Part shown: positions 1 through 8,904 of the stretch, in pieces
Layout: every line of letters begins with the position of its first letter
Position numbering within the stretch: the first letter of the stretch is position 1
From: Planctomycetaceae bacterium
GTDB lineage: Bacteria; Planctomycetota; Phycisphaerae; Phycisphaerales; UBA1924
Assembly: GCA_021294835.1 (NCBI GenBank)
Contig: JAJTDF010000013.1
Span: forward strand, 1 to 55,053
Direction of reading: 5' to 3'
DNA length: 55,053 nt
Notes under the pieces: model-generated
What the model was told of the DNA's origin: nothing
Databases searched by the model: none
What the model saw: only the letters and a program-made list of their open reading frames with translations
Made by a program: the position numbers and the translations under genes

Positions 1-71
1 TCCAGACCGTTTTCTGCCCGTTAGACCCGGGTACGAGGGCCGGAAAGTCGGGCGGTTCAGTAGCCGGATGG

Positions 72-90
72 GTTTTTCAACAGCCTGTTA
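72..90. other. Motif resembling the terminal inverted repeat of some insertion sequences
   Basis: The bases TTTTTCAACAGCCTG directly beside the stop codon of the first gene read, on the minus strand, CAGGCTGTTGAAAAA. From memory this resembles terminal repeats of some IS families. Only one copy is visible and no transposase is in the window, so it may be a chance match or the edge of an element lying to the left. Confidence 0.15.
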
Positions 91-1641
91 GCGCTTGTCC
101 TTGCCGGAGCCGGAGGGGCTGGGGCCGCTGGGCTGCGAACCACCCGGCTTGCCCTCACCGGAAGACTGCCCCCCCAGACGGGAGCCGCCCAGACTCGGCG
201 CGCTCCGCCCGCCGCCGGAGGGCATCGGGCCCATCTGGCCCCGACCTTCGGGCGAGGCGGGCTGACCTGCTGCGGGCTGGCCGCTGCGCTGGAAGGGACG
301 GAATGCGGGCTGGCCCTGGCTTTGGCTCGGGCTGGGCCGTGCCGAAGGCTGCATCTGCTGGGGCCGCGCCGCGGCGCTGGGCCGGGCCGAGGGGCCGACG
401 GGCTTGGCGGACGGCGTGGCAGGCCGGGGCTGAGCGGGCGACGGCGCCAGCGAAGGTGCCGCCGACGGCTTGGCCGACGGCCCGGGCTGCTGGGCCTGGG
501 GCTTGGCATCAGGCCGCGAGGAGCGGAAAGGCCGCACCGGTTCGGGCGCGGGCTTGGCCGATGGCTGCTGCCCCTGCGGCTTGGCGTCGGGCCGGGCCGA
601 GGACGGGCGGCCGATGACCGCCGTGGGGCCCTGGCCGGGGTTCGGGGCTTGCGCCTGAGGCTTGCTCGGTGCCGCGTCGGTCCGGCGACCGGGCAGGGTC
701 TGGGGCTTGCTGCCCGAGCCGGGCGACGCCGCCGGCCGACCGGTGGGAGCAAGCGAGGGGTCGGGCGAGTTGAACACCGGCTGGGTGCCGCCGCCGGTGT
801 TGGCGCTGAGCCGGGGCTTGGAGCCGGGGCCAGAGCCACCAGTGGGCCCGCCAGTGGACCCGCCGGCGAAACTGTCGCTGCGACGGCCGGGGAGCGTCTG
901 CACAGCGGCCGAGGAGGCGACGGTGCGGGGCTTGGAGGAACTCAGCCCGGCGACCGAGGGGCCGAGAGACGAGTCGGTCCAAGGAGCGGGCGAGGGCCCG
1001 ACCGTCGGCGTGGACACCACCGGCAGCACGCTCGTGCTGCTGCTGGAGGTGTTGCGGTTGATGTTCACGACGTTGTTGTCGCCGTTGATGATGACGCCGT
1101 TGTTCTCAACCCGGCGGCCGTAGCGATCGCCCCGCCAGTGGCGGCGATCGCGCCAGTCGCAGTCGTCCCAACGGCGCCAGCCGCTGTCGCAGTCGTCATC
1201 GCCGATGCGGATGGAAAGGTTGAAGGACGAACGCCAGCCGGAGGAGTAGTACACGCTGGTGAACGAGTCGTAACACGGATCGGTGTAGACCACCGGCGGG
1301 CAGTAGACCGGCGCAGGCACCACAACCACCGGCGGGTGATAGACCACCGCAGGAGGGCAGTACACCGGGGCGCGGTACACGGGCGGGCACGGGTCGTAGT
1401 GGTGGTACACCCGCGTGATCGGCCGCCAGCCGTAGTACGGGCGGGGCCAGCAGTCGGAGGACCAACTGGAGTACGAGTAGGTGGTCACCACGCTGGAACC
1501 GCCCCACCAGATGGGTCCGCATGATGGACCATCGGAGAACGAGAATCCAAAGGAAAAGCTGTCGGCCTGAGCGGCGGTGGACATGCCGGCGGCGACGCCT
1601 GCCAGAGCGAGCAGGGCGGAGACGTGACGGAGGGCACGCAT
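88..1641 (-). CDS. Secreted Tyr/Pro/Cys-rich low-complexity protein, function unknown
   Basis: Encodes 517 residues from an ATG preceded by AGGAAGAG; an in-frame ATG 13 codons upstream is less likely because the signal peptide (MRALRHVSALLALAGVAAG, cleavage near AQA) starts here. Mature residues 25-130 are rich in Tyr, Trp, Ser and Cys, with repeated APVYCPP-type units. A charged Asp/Arg/Trp stretch follows, then a short Asn/Val-rich segment (NGDNNVVNIN). The last roughly 300 residues are Pro/Ser/Ala/Gln-rich with repeated RPDAKPQ units, probably disordered and possibly wall- or matrix-associated. No catalytic domain is recognisable. The gene sits downstream of dnaB on the same strand, 277 bases away, so co-transcription is possible but not shown. 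Being secreted is well supported; a structural envelope role is a guess. Confidence 0.7.
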   Translation of the reverse strand: MRALRHVSALLALAGVAAGMSTAAQADSFSFGFSFSDGPSCGPIWWGGSSVVTTYSYSSWSSDCWPRPYYGWRPITRVYHHYDPCPPVYRAPVYCPPAVVYHPPVVVVPAPVYCPPVVYTDPCYDSFTSVYYSSGWRSSFNLSIRIGDDDCDSGWRRWDDCDWRDRRHWRGDRYGRRVENNGVIINGDNNVVNINRNTSSSSTSVLPVVSTPTVGPSPAPWTDSSLGPSVAGLSSSKPRTVASSAAVQTLPGRRSDSFAGGSTGGPTGGSGPGSKPRLSANTGGGTQPVFNSPDPSLAPTGRPAASPGSGSKPQTLPGRRTDAAPSKPQAQAPNPGQGPTAVIGRPSSARPDAKPQGQQPSAKPAPEPVRPFRSSRPDAKPQAQQPGPSAKPSAAPSLAPSPAQPRPATPSAKPVGPSARPSAAARPQQMQPSARPSPSQSQGQPAFRPFQRSGQPAAGQPASPEGRGQMGPMPSGGGRSAPSLGGSRLGGQSSGEGKPGGSQPSGPSPSGSGKDKR

Positions 1642-1918
1642 GGTGTCTTCTCTTCCTACTGGGTGGCCCAGTGCGGGCACCGGAACGCAGGCGGACGCAC
1701 GAAGGCCAGATCAGCGGCAGCAGGCGAAGCCGTCTGGCACTCCGGGCCGAAGCGCGCCGGGGCGGCGTGTGCGGACGGGCCGCTCACGCTGCGGAAGTAT
1801 TCGGGGCCAGACCGGCCCGGATTCACGGACCGGCGGGGAACCGGGAAGGTGACCCGCAGATGGACACAAGTCCGGATAACTGCGCCGTGCGTGCAACCGT
1901 CCACACGCCTCGGCCTGC

Positions 1919-3901
1919 TCACCTGGGGGCGAAGTCGTCGAAGTCCTCGGGCAGATCAGGCAGGCCCTCGTCGGTGTTCCACTGGTCGGCCGGGTCGGCC
2001 GATGACGCCGGCGGAACGGCCGGTGGCTGGGCCGAGGCGGGGCCGGCCGAGGATGCACCGTCCAGCGGATCGGCCGATTCGGCGTCGCGGTCGGGGCCGC
2101 CTCCGTCGCGGTGGTTGGAGATGGGGCCGGTCTGGCGGCCGGCGCGGAAGAAGCCCGATGGCCCGGCGGGGGCGGCGAAGGGGGCGGGGGAGGCGGGGGG
2201 AGCGGGCTTGGGTTCGGTGAAGGTGCCGGCGTCGAACGGGGCAGGCGCGGATGGCGGGAGGGACGCAGGGGCGTCCGGAGTCGGGTCGTTGAACGAGCCG
2301 TACCCGGGGATGCCGTAGTCGTTGGCGTTGCGCTGAGCGGCGCTGGGCGGCACGTAGACGTCGTTGCGGGCGCCTTCGGGGGCGAGGTTGGAGAAGCGGG
2401 TGGCGTCGGCGTTCCAGTGCAGCCGGACGGTGCCGGTGGGGCCGTTACGCTGCTTGGCGATGATGACCTCGGCGACGCCGAGCTTGTCCTCGTTGGCCGG
2501 ATCGGCGAACCACGCCTCGTCGCCGATGTGGTAGTACTCCTCGCGGTGCAGCAGCAGCACCACGTCGGCGTCCTGCTCGATGGAGCCGGACTCGCGCAGG
2601 TCGGACAGACGCGGGCGGTTGTTCTCGCGGCCTTCGGGGTTGCGGTTGAGCTGGGCCAGCGCGACGATGCAGACGTTCAGTTCGCGAGCCAGGGCCTTGA
2701 TGCCCCGCGAGATAGCGCCGACTTCGGCCTGACGGCTTTCCTTGGCGCTGCCGGGCGCCGAGAGCAGCTGCAGGTAGTCGATCATGATGACCTTGACGTT
2801 GTGCTGGGCCTTCATGCGCCGGGCACGGGCGCGAAGGGCCATGAGCGTCAGGCCGGGGGTGTCGTCGATGTACAGCGGGGCGCGGCCGAGCTGCTGGCAG
2901 GCCTGCAGCAGCAGGGCATACTCGTCGTGCGGGGGCGTCTTGCGCAACTGGCCGGAGCGGATGTTCTGGCTGGAGATGCCCGACCAGCCCGAGAGCATGC
3001 GCTGCGCCAGCGAGGCCTTGGACATTTCGATGGAGAACACGCCCACGCCCACGGGGTTTCGAACAGCGCGGATGCTGGCGGCTGTGTCAGTGCCGAGGGC
3101 GATCTGCTCGGCGATGTTGAGCGCCAGGGCGGTCTTGCCCATCGACGGGCGGGCGGCGAGGATGACCATTTCGCCCGGGTGAAAGCCGGTGAGCTGCTTG
3201 TCCAGATCGTGGAATCCGCACTCGACGCCGGACTCGACGGCCTTGCCCATGTCGATGGCCATCAGCCGCTCGAACTCCTTGTGCAGGAGCTGGCTGATGG
3301 ACTCGATGTCGCTGGTCTGCTCGCTCTGGGCGATCTCGAAGATCTTCTGCTCGGCGGCATCGACGAGCTTCCTCGCATCGTCGCCGGTAACCGAGCCGGC
3401 GTGGTAGACCTCGTGGAGGATCTCGCCGGCGGCGTCGATAAGACGGCGGAGCTTGTACTTCTCATTGACGATCGACGCGAAGTGCGGCGCGTTGACCGCA
3501 GTGGGTACCTCGTAGGCGAGCTTTTCCAGATACTGCGGGCCACCGATGAGTTCCAGCGTGCCGTCGTCGCGCAGTTTGTCGGTCAGCAGCACCAGGTCCA
3601 GCGTGCCCTTGGCGTCGACTACCTGCAGGATGGCGGTGTAGATGCGCCCGTGCTTCTCGTCGTAGAAAGCCTCGCCGGATCTGATGACGGCCATCACATC
3701 GGTGATGACCCGCGGGTCGAGGATCATCGACCCCAGCAGCGCCATCTCCGCCTCGGGCGAGCCGGGGGGCTGGCGGTCGAAGAGCTTGCCCAGCGAGGAT
3801 CGCCGCTGCAGCCGGGCCTCGTCCATGCGCTGGCGGACATCGCCCGGCCGCGAGGACGGGACGCCGTTGGCAAAGGACGGACTGGGAGAGGGGTCGGGCA
3901 T
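1919..3901 (-). CDS. dnaB: Replicative DNA helicase DnaB with long C-terminal tail
   Basis: The hexameric helicase that unwinds DNA at the replication fork. The N-terminal DnaB domain (PPGSPEAEMALLGSMI, from about residue 45) recruits primase; the RecA-like C-terminal domain carries Walker A RPSMGKT (Lys256), Walker B VIMIDYLQLL, and the conserved ALAQLNR and RLSDLRESGSIEQDAD motifs. At 660 residues it is about 200 longer than usual DnaB. The extra length is a Pro/Ser-rich N-terminal lead of about 40 residues and a Pro/Ala/Asp-rich tail of roughly 140 residues, likely disordered. No intein is seen: the motifs run uninterrupted. The start chosen is the ATG giving MPDPSPSPS; the open frame extends 75 codons further upstream without conserved sequence. 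No clear ribosome-binding site is present. The adjacent gap toward the next gene is AT-rich. Confidence 0.95.
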   Translation of the reverse strand: MPDPSPSPSFANGVPSSRPGDVRQRMDEARLQRRSSLGKLFDRQPPGSPEAEMALLGSMILDPRVITDVMAVIRSGEAFYDEKHGRIYTAILQVVDAKGTLDLVLLTDKLRDDGTLELIGGPQYLEKLAYEVPTAVNAPHFASIVNEKYKLRRLIDAAGEILHEVYHAGSVTGDDARKLVDAAEQKIFEIAQSEQTSDIESISQLLHKEFERLMAIDMGKAVESGVECGFHDLDKQLTGFHPGEMVILAARPSMGKTALALNIAEQIALGTDTAASIRAVRNPVGVGVFSIEMSKASLAQRMLSGWSGISSQNIRSGQLRKTPPHDEYALLLQACQQLGRAPLYIDDTPGLTLMALRARARRMKAQHNVKVIMIDYLQLLSAPGSAKESRQAEVGAISRGIKALARELNVCIVALAQLNRNPEGRENNRPRLSDLRESGSIEQDADVVLLLHREEYYHIGDEAWFADPANEDKLGVAEVIIAKQRNGPTGTVRLHWNADATRFSNLAPEGARNDVYVPPSAAQRNANDYGIPGYGSFNDPTPDAPASLPPSAPAPFDAGTFTEPKPAPPASPAPFAAPAGPSGFFRAGRQTGPISNHRDGGGPDRDAESADPLDGASSAGPASAQPPAVPPASSADPADQWNTDEGLPDLPEDFDDFAPR

Positions 3902-4548
3902 GGGGCGGACGGTTGTAGCACCTTCGCCAGCAGGCTCGGCGGACCGCACCACGAGCGACAGGACATCCTGAGGATGTACCCAATCAATGCAGGGCATGCC
4001 ACGCGATGGCGATCGACCGATTAAAGTCCTATAACTAAAACCTTGTGGTTTTCCGGCACTGCCGGCGTTCATTCCGGGCTGGCTTGCGCGAGCACGCGGG
4101 GCCTTAACCAAACAAAATACAAACATATTGAACGAATTGTCTCGCCCCCATGCGCATCGCGTGGTAGAGTGTGGGCACCCCTCATCGGTGTGAACCCCTC
4201 ACAAGGTCATCCCGACGCGAGCGACGATGACGACCAACACTCTGCTGTGTCCGCGTTGGCTGGCCGCGAAGGCTCAGGACAACAGGCGAGACAGCAGAGT
4301 GCGGACGGGGCGGGCTGGAGGCGGGTGACGGTGGGAGGTGATGGTGGTCGGGCGGAGCCCGGCGAGAGACACCTCCCGGTTTGTGGAACAACGGCAGACC
4401 TGACTGCGGACTGCGGCAAACGCCGCCCCCGTGATCCTGCCCAGCCCACACCGGCCCAGACGGCAAGGACGCCCCGCGAACTTCGAATCACTGCCTGGCA
4501 ACGCCCCGCGTGGGGCGCGTGCGGGGCAAGACTGTTCCGAGGCACTTC
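3902..4548. other. Intergenic gap between dnaB and the 3D-domain gene
   Basis: 647 bases between divergent genes. An AT-rich island at about 4100-4140 (AACCAAACAAAATACAAACA) stands out from the GC-rich surroundings and probably holds promoters, but I found no well-spaced -35/-10 pair. The part at 4230-4500 is GC-rich with short inverted repeats. I looked for RNase P, SRP and tmRNA signatures and saw none. Small open frames here have no recognisable protein features. Confidence 0.5.
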
Positions 4549-5445
4549 ATGGCTCCAGCGCCCACCAACCCGACGCTGTCCCCCCCCGCTTGCTCCATGC
4601 CGGTCTGCGGCGATGGCTTCGGCGGAGGGTCGCGTTTGAGCGGTCGGCTCAAGCGGGCGACGTCGGCGACGGTCCGGGCGCCCCGCCGCTTTGCCGTCAT
4701 GGACGCGGTGGCTCTCGGCGGCGCGATGTGCATCGCCGGCCTGTCAGCGGTTGTCACCAAGGAACTTTACAGTCGGGCCGGATGGAGCGGCACGCCGCTG
4801 GCGGCGCTGGAGCAGGTGGACTCGTCCATCGCCCCGCAGACACCCGGTGTCCCGACCGAACGTGTGAGCGATGCCGCGACCAACCGGGTGCTGGATGAAC
4901 TGGCTTCCCAGGGCGGCAACTTCGGGGATGACTCTTTGACCATGTCGCCTCTGGATGCCGACTTGCCGCTGGCCGCCGAGATGCTTTGGGATGGCGAACA
5001 AACCAGTGAGCCCGGCGAACCGGAGGCCAAGCCGTCGTGGCCGGTGGAGACCCGCTGGTTCAACGGCAGGCCGGTGCGACCGGTGCGGACGATGACCATG
5101 GTGGTGACGGCGTACTCGCCCGATGAGCGGTCGTGCCCCGGTACGGCCGATGGCATCACCGCATCCCTGCACCACGTGCAGACCAATGCTCACCGCATGG
5201 TCGCCGCCGACACCCGCATCCTGCCTCTGGGCTCGATGATCAGCGTGCCCGGCTACGACGCCAGCCGGATCGTGCCGGTGCTGGACCGGGGCGGGGCGAT
5301 CAAGGGCAACCGGCTTGATGTGCTGTTCCCCACCCATGAGCAGGCCCGCGCCTGGGGCGTGCGGCGGCTGACGGTGACGGTGTGGGACTATGCCGATGGC
5401 GGCCCGCGAACCAACTGGCGTCGGATCCGCGACGCCAAGCCGTAA
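4549..5445 (+). CDS. Membrane-anchored 3D-domain protein (putative cell-wall-active protein)
   Basis: 298 residues, starting at an ATG with GAGG six bases upstream (4539-4542); a GTG at 4510 in frame has no such site. A single hydrophobic segment near residues 55-70 (VALGGAMCIAGLSAVV) suggests an N-terminal membrane anchor. A variable linker follows. The C-terminal 110 residues match the 3D (three-aspartate) domain: VVTAYSPDERSCPG, then VAADTRILPLGS, VLDRGG and KGNRLDVLF, with the three Asp residues in AAD, LDRG and LDV. In other bacteria this double-psi beta-barrel occurs in MltA-like lytic transglycosylases and resuscitation factors, so a role in glycan-strand cleavage or binding is likely. 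The usual Gly of TASG is replaced here (ITASLHHV). It stands alone, convergent with the ROK kinase gene. Confidence 0.75.
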   Translation: MAPAPTNPTLSPPACSMPVCGDGFGGGSRLSGRLKRATSATVRAPRRFAVMDAVALGGAMCIAGLSAVVTKELYSRAGWSGTPLAALEQVDSSIAPQTPGVPTERVSDAATNRVLDELASQGGNFGDDSLTMSPLDADLPLAAEMLWDGEQTSEPGEPEAKPSWPVETRWFNGRPVRPVRTMTMVVTAYSPDERSCPGTADGITASLHHVQTNAHRMVAADTRILPLGSMISVPGYDASRIVPVLDRGGAIKGNRLDVLFPTHEQARAWGVRRLTVTVWDYADGGPRTNWRRIRDAKP

Positions 5446-5492
5446 CACAGGCTGCATCCCGGCGGCGACGCCCCGTTGCCCATGGCCCGCCT

Positions 5493-6395
5493 TCAGCGTG
5501 CAAGGCGACCGGCCCGGGCCGCAAGGCGAGCGGCCCCGCGGGCTGCGTGCAGTTCATCATCGGCGAACAGGAGCGACCACCCCGGCCGGGCCAGACTGGT
5601 CAGCCGATCGCTGACCGACTGGTGCAGCGACGGACCGAGGTGCCTGAGCCCCAGACCGATTCCGCCAAGCAGAGCCACATGCTGCGGCCGGTAGATAGCG
5701 TGACAGATGCGGATGGCCCGCACCAGCGCCGCAACCGGAGGCTCATCAACTGTCAGCCGGGGCAGAATCGCCTGCAGATCCGGACCATACCACGCACGCA
5801 GGGCCGGAGCGCCGATGTACGCCTCCAGCGAGCCGGCGCCCCCGTCGCGTCCGACCGGAATGCGGCCGCGATCCGCGGACACCGAGACATCCATCTGGCC
5901 GATGTGGCCGGAGCTGGCCCCGTCGCTGGTGATACCCAGAAACACCCCGTCATCCAGCACCGCAGCGCCGACGCCGGTGCCCAACGAGAGCGCCAGTGTG
6001 CGGCCCGGCAGGGCATCGCCCCGCAGGGCGACAAAGTCGGTCGCGGCGGCCCGGGCGTCAGAGAACGTGTGCAGCGGAAACCCCGCCGGCACGCTCAGCG
6101 CTCGCTGCAGCAGGGCGACCAGCGGTACGCCAACCAACGCCGGCAGGTTGACGCTGAGCCGCAGCCGCGGGCCGTCGGCGGCCTGCTCCACCAGGCCGGG
6201 CAGGCACAGCCCGACGGCGGCGACGCCGGAGGTGGCCAGCGCCCAGCCCTCGGCGGCGGCGGCGATGGCGGCGGTCAGGTCCGCGGCGGTCGGCAGCACA
6301 TAGGACGAGGTCACGGCCTGCGCCTGGACTTCGCCGTCACGCAGGAGCACGAGTTTGGTGCGGGTTCCGCCGATGTCCACGCCCAGGGCAAGCAT
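5493..6395 (-). CDS. ROK-family sugar kinase lacking the zinc-binding cysteines
   Basis: 300 residues starting at an ATG that places the nucleotide motif GVDIGGTRTK at residue 5, as in ROK kinases (glucokinase, N-acetylglucosamine or N-acetylmannosamine kinase). A second phosphate-binding motif reads SLGTGVGAAV, and the sugar-site segment SGHIGQMDV and the conserved SLEAYIGAPAL follow. The cysteine cluster that normally lies between these two segments (CxCGxxGCxE) is replaced by a stretch with no Cys (IPVGRDGGAGSLE), so structural zinc is probably absent. The gene follows the two glycosidase genes on the minus strand with a 49-base gap, and amino-sugar genes lie nearby. Phosphorylation of a released hexose or N-acetylhexosamine is inferred; the exact sugar cannot be read from the sequence. 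Confidence 0.85.
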   Translation of the reverse strand: MLALGVDIGGTRTKLVLLRDGEVQAQAVTSSYVLPTAADLTAAIAAAAEGWALATSGVAAVGLCLPGLVEQAADGPRLRLSVNLPALVGVPLVALLQRALSVPAGFPLHTFSDARAAATDFVALRGDALPGRTLALSLGTGVGAAVLDDGVFLGITSDGASSGHIGQMDVSVSADRGRIPVGRDGGAGSLEAYIGAPALRAWYGPDLQAILPRLTVDEPPVAALVRAIRICHAIYRPQHVALLGGIGLGLRHLGPSLHQSVSDRLTSLARPGWSLLFADDELHAARGAARLAARAGRLAR

Positions 6396-6444
6396 GGGCG
6401 GAGGGTAGTGGCGTCGATCTGCAGCGGCGGCGAACCGCACGGGG

Positions 6445-8904
6445 TTACCGCTGACCGCCCCGCTTGCGAGCGGCCTCGTCTGCTCGCAGGGCCAGCGCGA
6501 GTGCGACCGCGTCGGCGGCGTCGATCACGCCGTTGCGGTCCACGTCCAGCGGGCTGACCGACTGCCGGTAGAGGTCCTCGGTGTCAAAGCGGCCGTCGCG
6601 GTTGATGTCGGTGTCGGGCGGGACGGGCACGCTGAGGTTGGCGTGCAGGATCAACTGATCGGCGTAGTCCACGTCACGGTCGCCATCCAGGTCCCAGCGG
6701 TGCAGGATGGCCGTGTTGGGATTGGCGGGGGAGGGTGTGAAGCACTGGACGAGGAATGCCAGATCCCGACCGTCGACCACGCCATCGGAGCCGAAGCGGT
6801 CGCGGCGCCAGTCGTCGATCAGCCACTCGCGATCGCGGGCGTTGATGATCCCGGAACCGTCCAGGTCGCACCGCGGGCTGGTGGCGGCGGGGACGGGCGT
6901 GCCGGAGAACACCGCATCGAAGGCTGTGATGTCGCGAGCATCGATGTAGCCGTCGGCGTTGATGTCGCCCCGACGCTGGATGGCCGAGGTGTTCAGCCAG
7001 TTCCGCAACTCGGTCAGCATGGTGGGGTTGGCGATGAAGGTGGGCGCGTCGAACCAGGCGAAGTCGTCAAGGCCGCGGCTGCGGGCGGTGGTCAATTGGC
7101 TGGAGATGCTCGGGCGGGAGGAGTTGGTGAGATTGGCCAGCCCGGCGACCACGCGACGGCCGATGACCGCCTGGCGGCCGGCCAGCAGGTCGTTGGAGAT
7201 TGATGTCGAAGAGGCGAAGTACGCCATCATGAAGTAGAGCGAAGCCCCGTCGACGTTGGACCAGCGGGGCAGGTCGATCATCTTGCTGGTGTGGGTGCTG
7301 GAGTTCCACGCCGAGAAGGCGACGGCGGAGAAGGTGGGCAGCCCCAGCCCGCTGACCGTGCCGGGGGTGGCGGCGCCGCCGCTGACGGTGGCGTCACGCA
7401 CGATGCGCAGCGCATCGGCGACGTTCTGGCGGTTCCACGCCAGCCACTGCGGGTGGAACGAGGAGCCGGAGGTGTTGGCGGAGGAGATCGGGTCAACGCC
7501 GAAGGCCGCTTGGAAGGCCGAGCGGGCCCAGGCGTCATAACTGAACGGGGCGGCGCCCGACGGGGCCAGCGGGAAGAAGTGGTAGTCGGCCTGAACGCCC
7601 TCAAGCCCGGGGTAGCGGGCGGTCATGGCGTTGAAGAAGCTGCTGAGGATGTTGCGAACACCGGGGTTGCCGAGGTTGACGAACCGCTGGTTGGCGATGT
7701 CGCCGGTGGTGGCGTTGGCCGGGTCGACATGCTTGACCACCCAGCCTGGGTTCTGCTGCAGCAGCGTGGAGGGCGCGGTGCCGAAATCGAGATAGCCCGT
7801 CTCGCACCAGGCGTGCACGCGGACGCCATACCTCGCGGCCGTGGTGATGGCCTGCTGGAGATAGTCGAAACTGAAGCGATGGGGGAAGATGCCGCTCTGG
7901 CCGGTGTCCTGCCCCCAATAGAGCGTCTCCAGGAACAGGTCCTGGATGCCGGCGTTGGCAAGGGACGCGACAGTGGACTCAAGCGTGGCGATGTTCGACG
8001 GCGGACGCAGCCACACGCCGCGGATGGGGCGGTCAACAAGGTTTGGCGTAGGCGTGCGCAGGGCAAATCCAAGATGGTTGGCGACAGCGCGGTGAGCGCC
8101 GTCCGACGGGCGATTCTGGACCAGCGAGCCGTTGTCGTTCACCCAGACGAATGACGACGAACCGCCGCCGTCGAGGTTGATCGCCCGCCAGGCGCCGCGG
8201 GAGATCAGCAGGTTGGCAACCTCCGGCAGCGTCATACCGACGGACCAACCGGGCTGGCGGCCGTCGATGACGACGATCAGGAGCGTGGTGCCGTCGCGGG
8301 TGACGCCGATGGCGGTGCGGGGGTTGCGGTTCAGCGGATCGACTCGCGCGGTGGCGCCCGTGTTCTGGCCGTCGGTCACCAGCAGCGTGCCGGGCACGTT
8401 GTCGGTGGTGCTGGGGCCGACGCCGGCGACGGCGTCAATCACTTTGGCCAGATCGTTCAGACCTGGGTTGCCGATGCGGGCCCGACGGGCGTTGTCGAAG
8501 GTGATGGCCGGGTCCCAGGCGCCGTTGAACTGGCGTGGAGGGGAAACCACCACACCGTTGCTGGCCGAAAGGCCGACGATGTCGGCATTGCTGCCGGAGA
8601 CCACGCTGAAGAAGTTGGCGTTGATGGCCAGACGCACGCCGTTCTGCTGGGCCCAGGTATCGGTCCGCAGGAGGACCGAATCGGTGGAACTGCCGGACGG
8701 CGCAGCCGCCGTGACCACGACGTCGAGCGTCGGGTCCTGCAACTGCACGGCGGCGAAGAAGCCCCGGGCCGTCCCGCTCGGGGTCGTCAGCGTGAGCGCT
8801 TCGTACGCGATCGGCTGGCCCGAAGCCCGGACCGCAGGAACCAGCACAACCGCCACCAGCATGAGTGCGAGGCGGCAGACGATGGAGGGACGGGCGTGGG
8901 TCAT
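6445..8904 (-). CDS. Secreted phosphodiester glycosidase (NAGPA) - GHL10 glycosidase fusion with dockerin-like C-terminus
   Basis: 819 residues beginning with a signal peptide (CRLALMLVAVVLVPAVRASG); the frame runs 41 codons further upstream but those residues are not conserved-looking. Residues about 35-300 form an NAGPA domain (phosphodiester N-acetylglucosaminidase): LAINANFF, NPRTAIGV, VVIDGRQPGWS and INLDGGGSSSFVW. Residues about 305-660 match the GHL10 (PF02638-like) TIM barrel: RGVWLRPPS, DLFLETLYWG, VRVHAWCE, EGVQADYHFF. The C-terminal 150 residues contain six Asp-rich calcium-loop half-repeats (such as DINADGYIDARD and DVDRNGVIDAAD) of the dockerin type. The expected role is extracellular cleavage of a phosphodiester-linked or denuded amino-sugar glycan. 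It lies between a single-domain GHL10 gene and a ROK kinase on the same strand. Confidence 0.85.
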   Translation of the reverse strand: MTHARPSIVCRLALMLVAVVLVPAVRASGQPIAYEALTLTTPSGTARGFFAAVQLQDPTLDVVVTAAAPSGSSTDSVLLRTDTWAQQNGVRLAINANFFSVVSGSNADIVGLSASNGVVVSPPRQFNGAWDPAITFDNARRARIGNPGLNDLAKVIDAVAGVGPSTTDNVPGTLLVTDGQNTGATARVDPLNRNPRTAIGVTRDGTTLLIVVIDGRQPGWSVGMTLPEVANLLISRGAWRAINLDGGGSSSFVWVNDNGSLVQNRPSDGAHRAVANHLGFALRTPTPNLVDRPIRGVWLRPPSNIATLESTVASLANAGIQDLFLETLYWGQDTGQSGIFPHRFSFDYLQQAITTAARYGVRVHAWCETGYLDFGTAPSTLLQQNPGWVVKHVDPANATTGDIANQRFVNLGNPGVRNILSSFFNAMTARYPGLEGVQADYHFFPLAPSGAAPFSYDAWARSAFQAAFGVDPISSANTSGSSFHPQWLAWNRQNVADALRIVRDATVSGGAATPGTVSGLGLPTFSAVAFSAWNSSTHTSKMIDLPRWSNVDGASLYFMMAYFASSTSISNDLLAGRQAVIGRRVVAGLANLTNSSRPSISSQLTTARSRGLDDFAWFDAPTFIANPTMLTELRNWLNTSAIQRRGDINADGYIDARDITAFDAVFSGTPVPAATSPRCDLDGSGIINARDREWLIDDWRRDRFGSDGVVDGRDLAFLVQCFTPSPANPNTAILHRWDLDGDRDVDYADQLILHANLSVPVPPDTDINRDGRFDTEDLYRQSVSPLDVDRNGVIDAADAVALALALRADEAARKRGGQR

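Noticed and set aside
1919-3901. Intein in the oversized DnaB
   Set aside because: All helicase motifs follow one another without interruption; the extra length is at the two ends.
2111-4024. 637-codon open frame antisense to dnaB
   Set aside because: It is a shadow frame produced by high third-position GC; its translation shows no domains while the opposite strand is unmistakably DnaB.
4150-4520. Possible RNase P or SRP RNA in the gap after dnaB
   Set aside because: The universal RNase P core (GAGGAAAGTCC-like) and the SRP GGAA/GCAG loop are absent.
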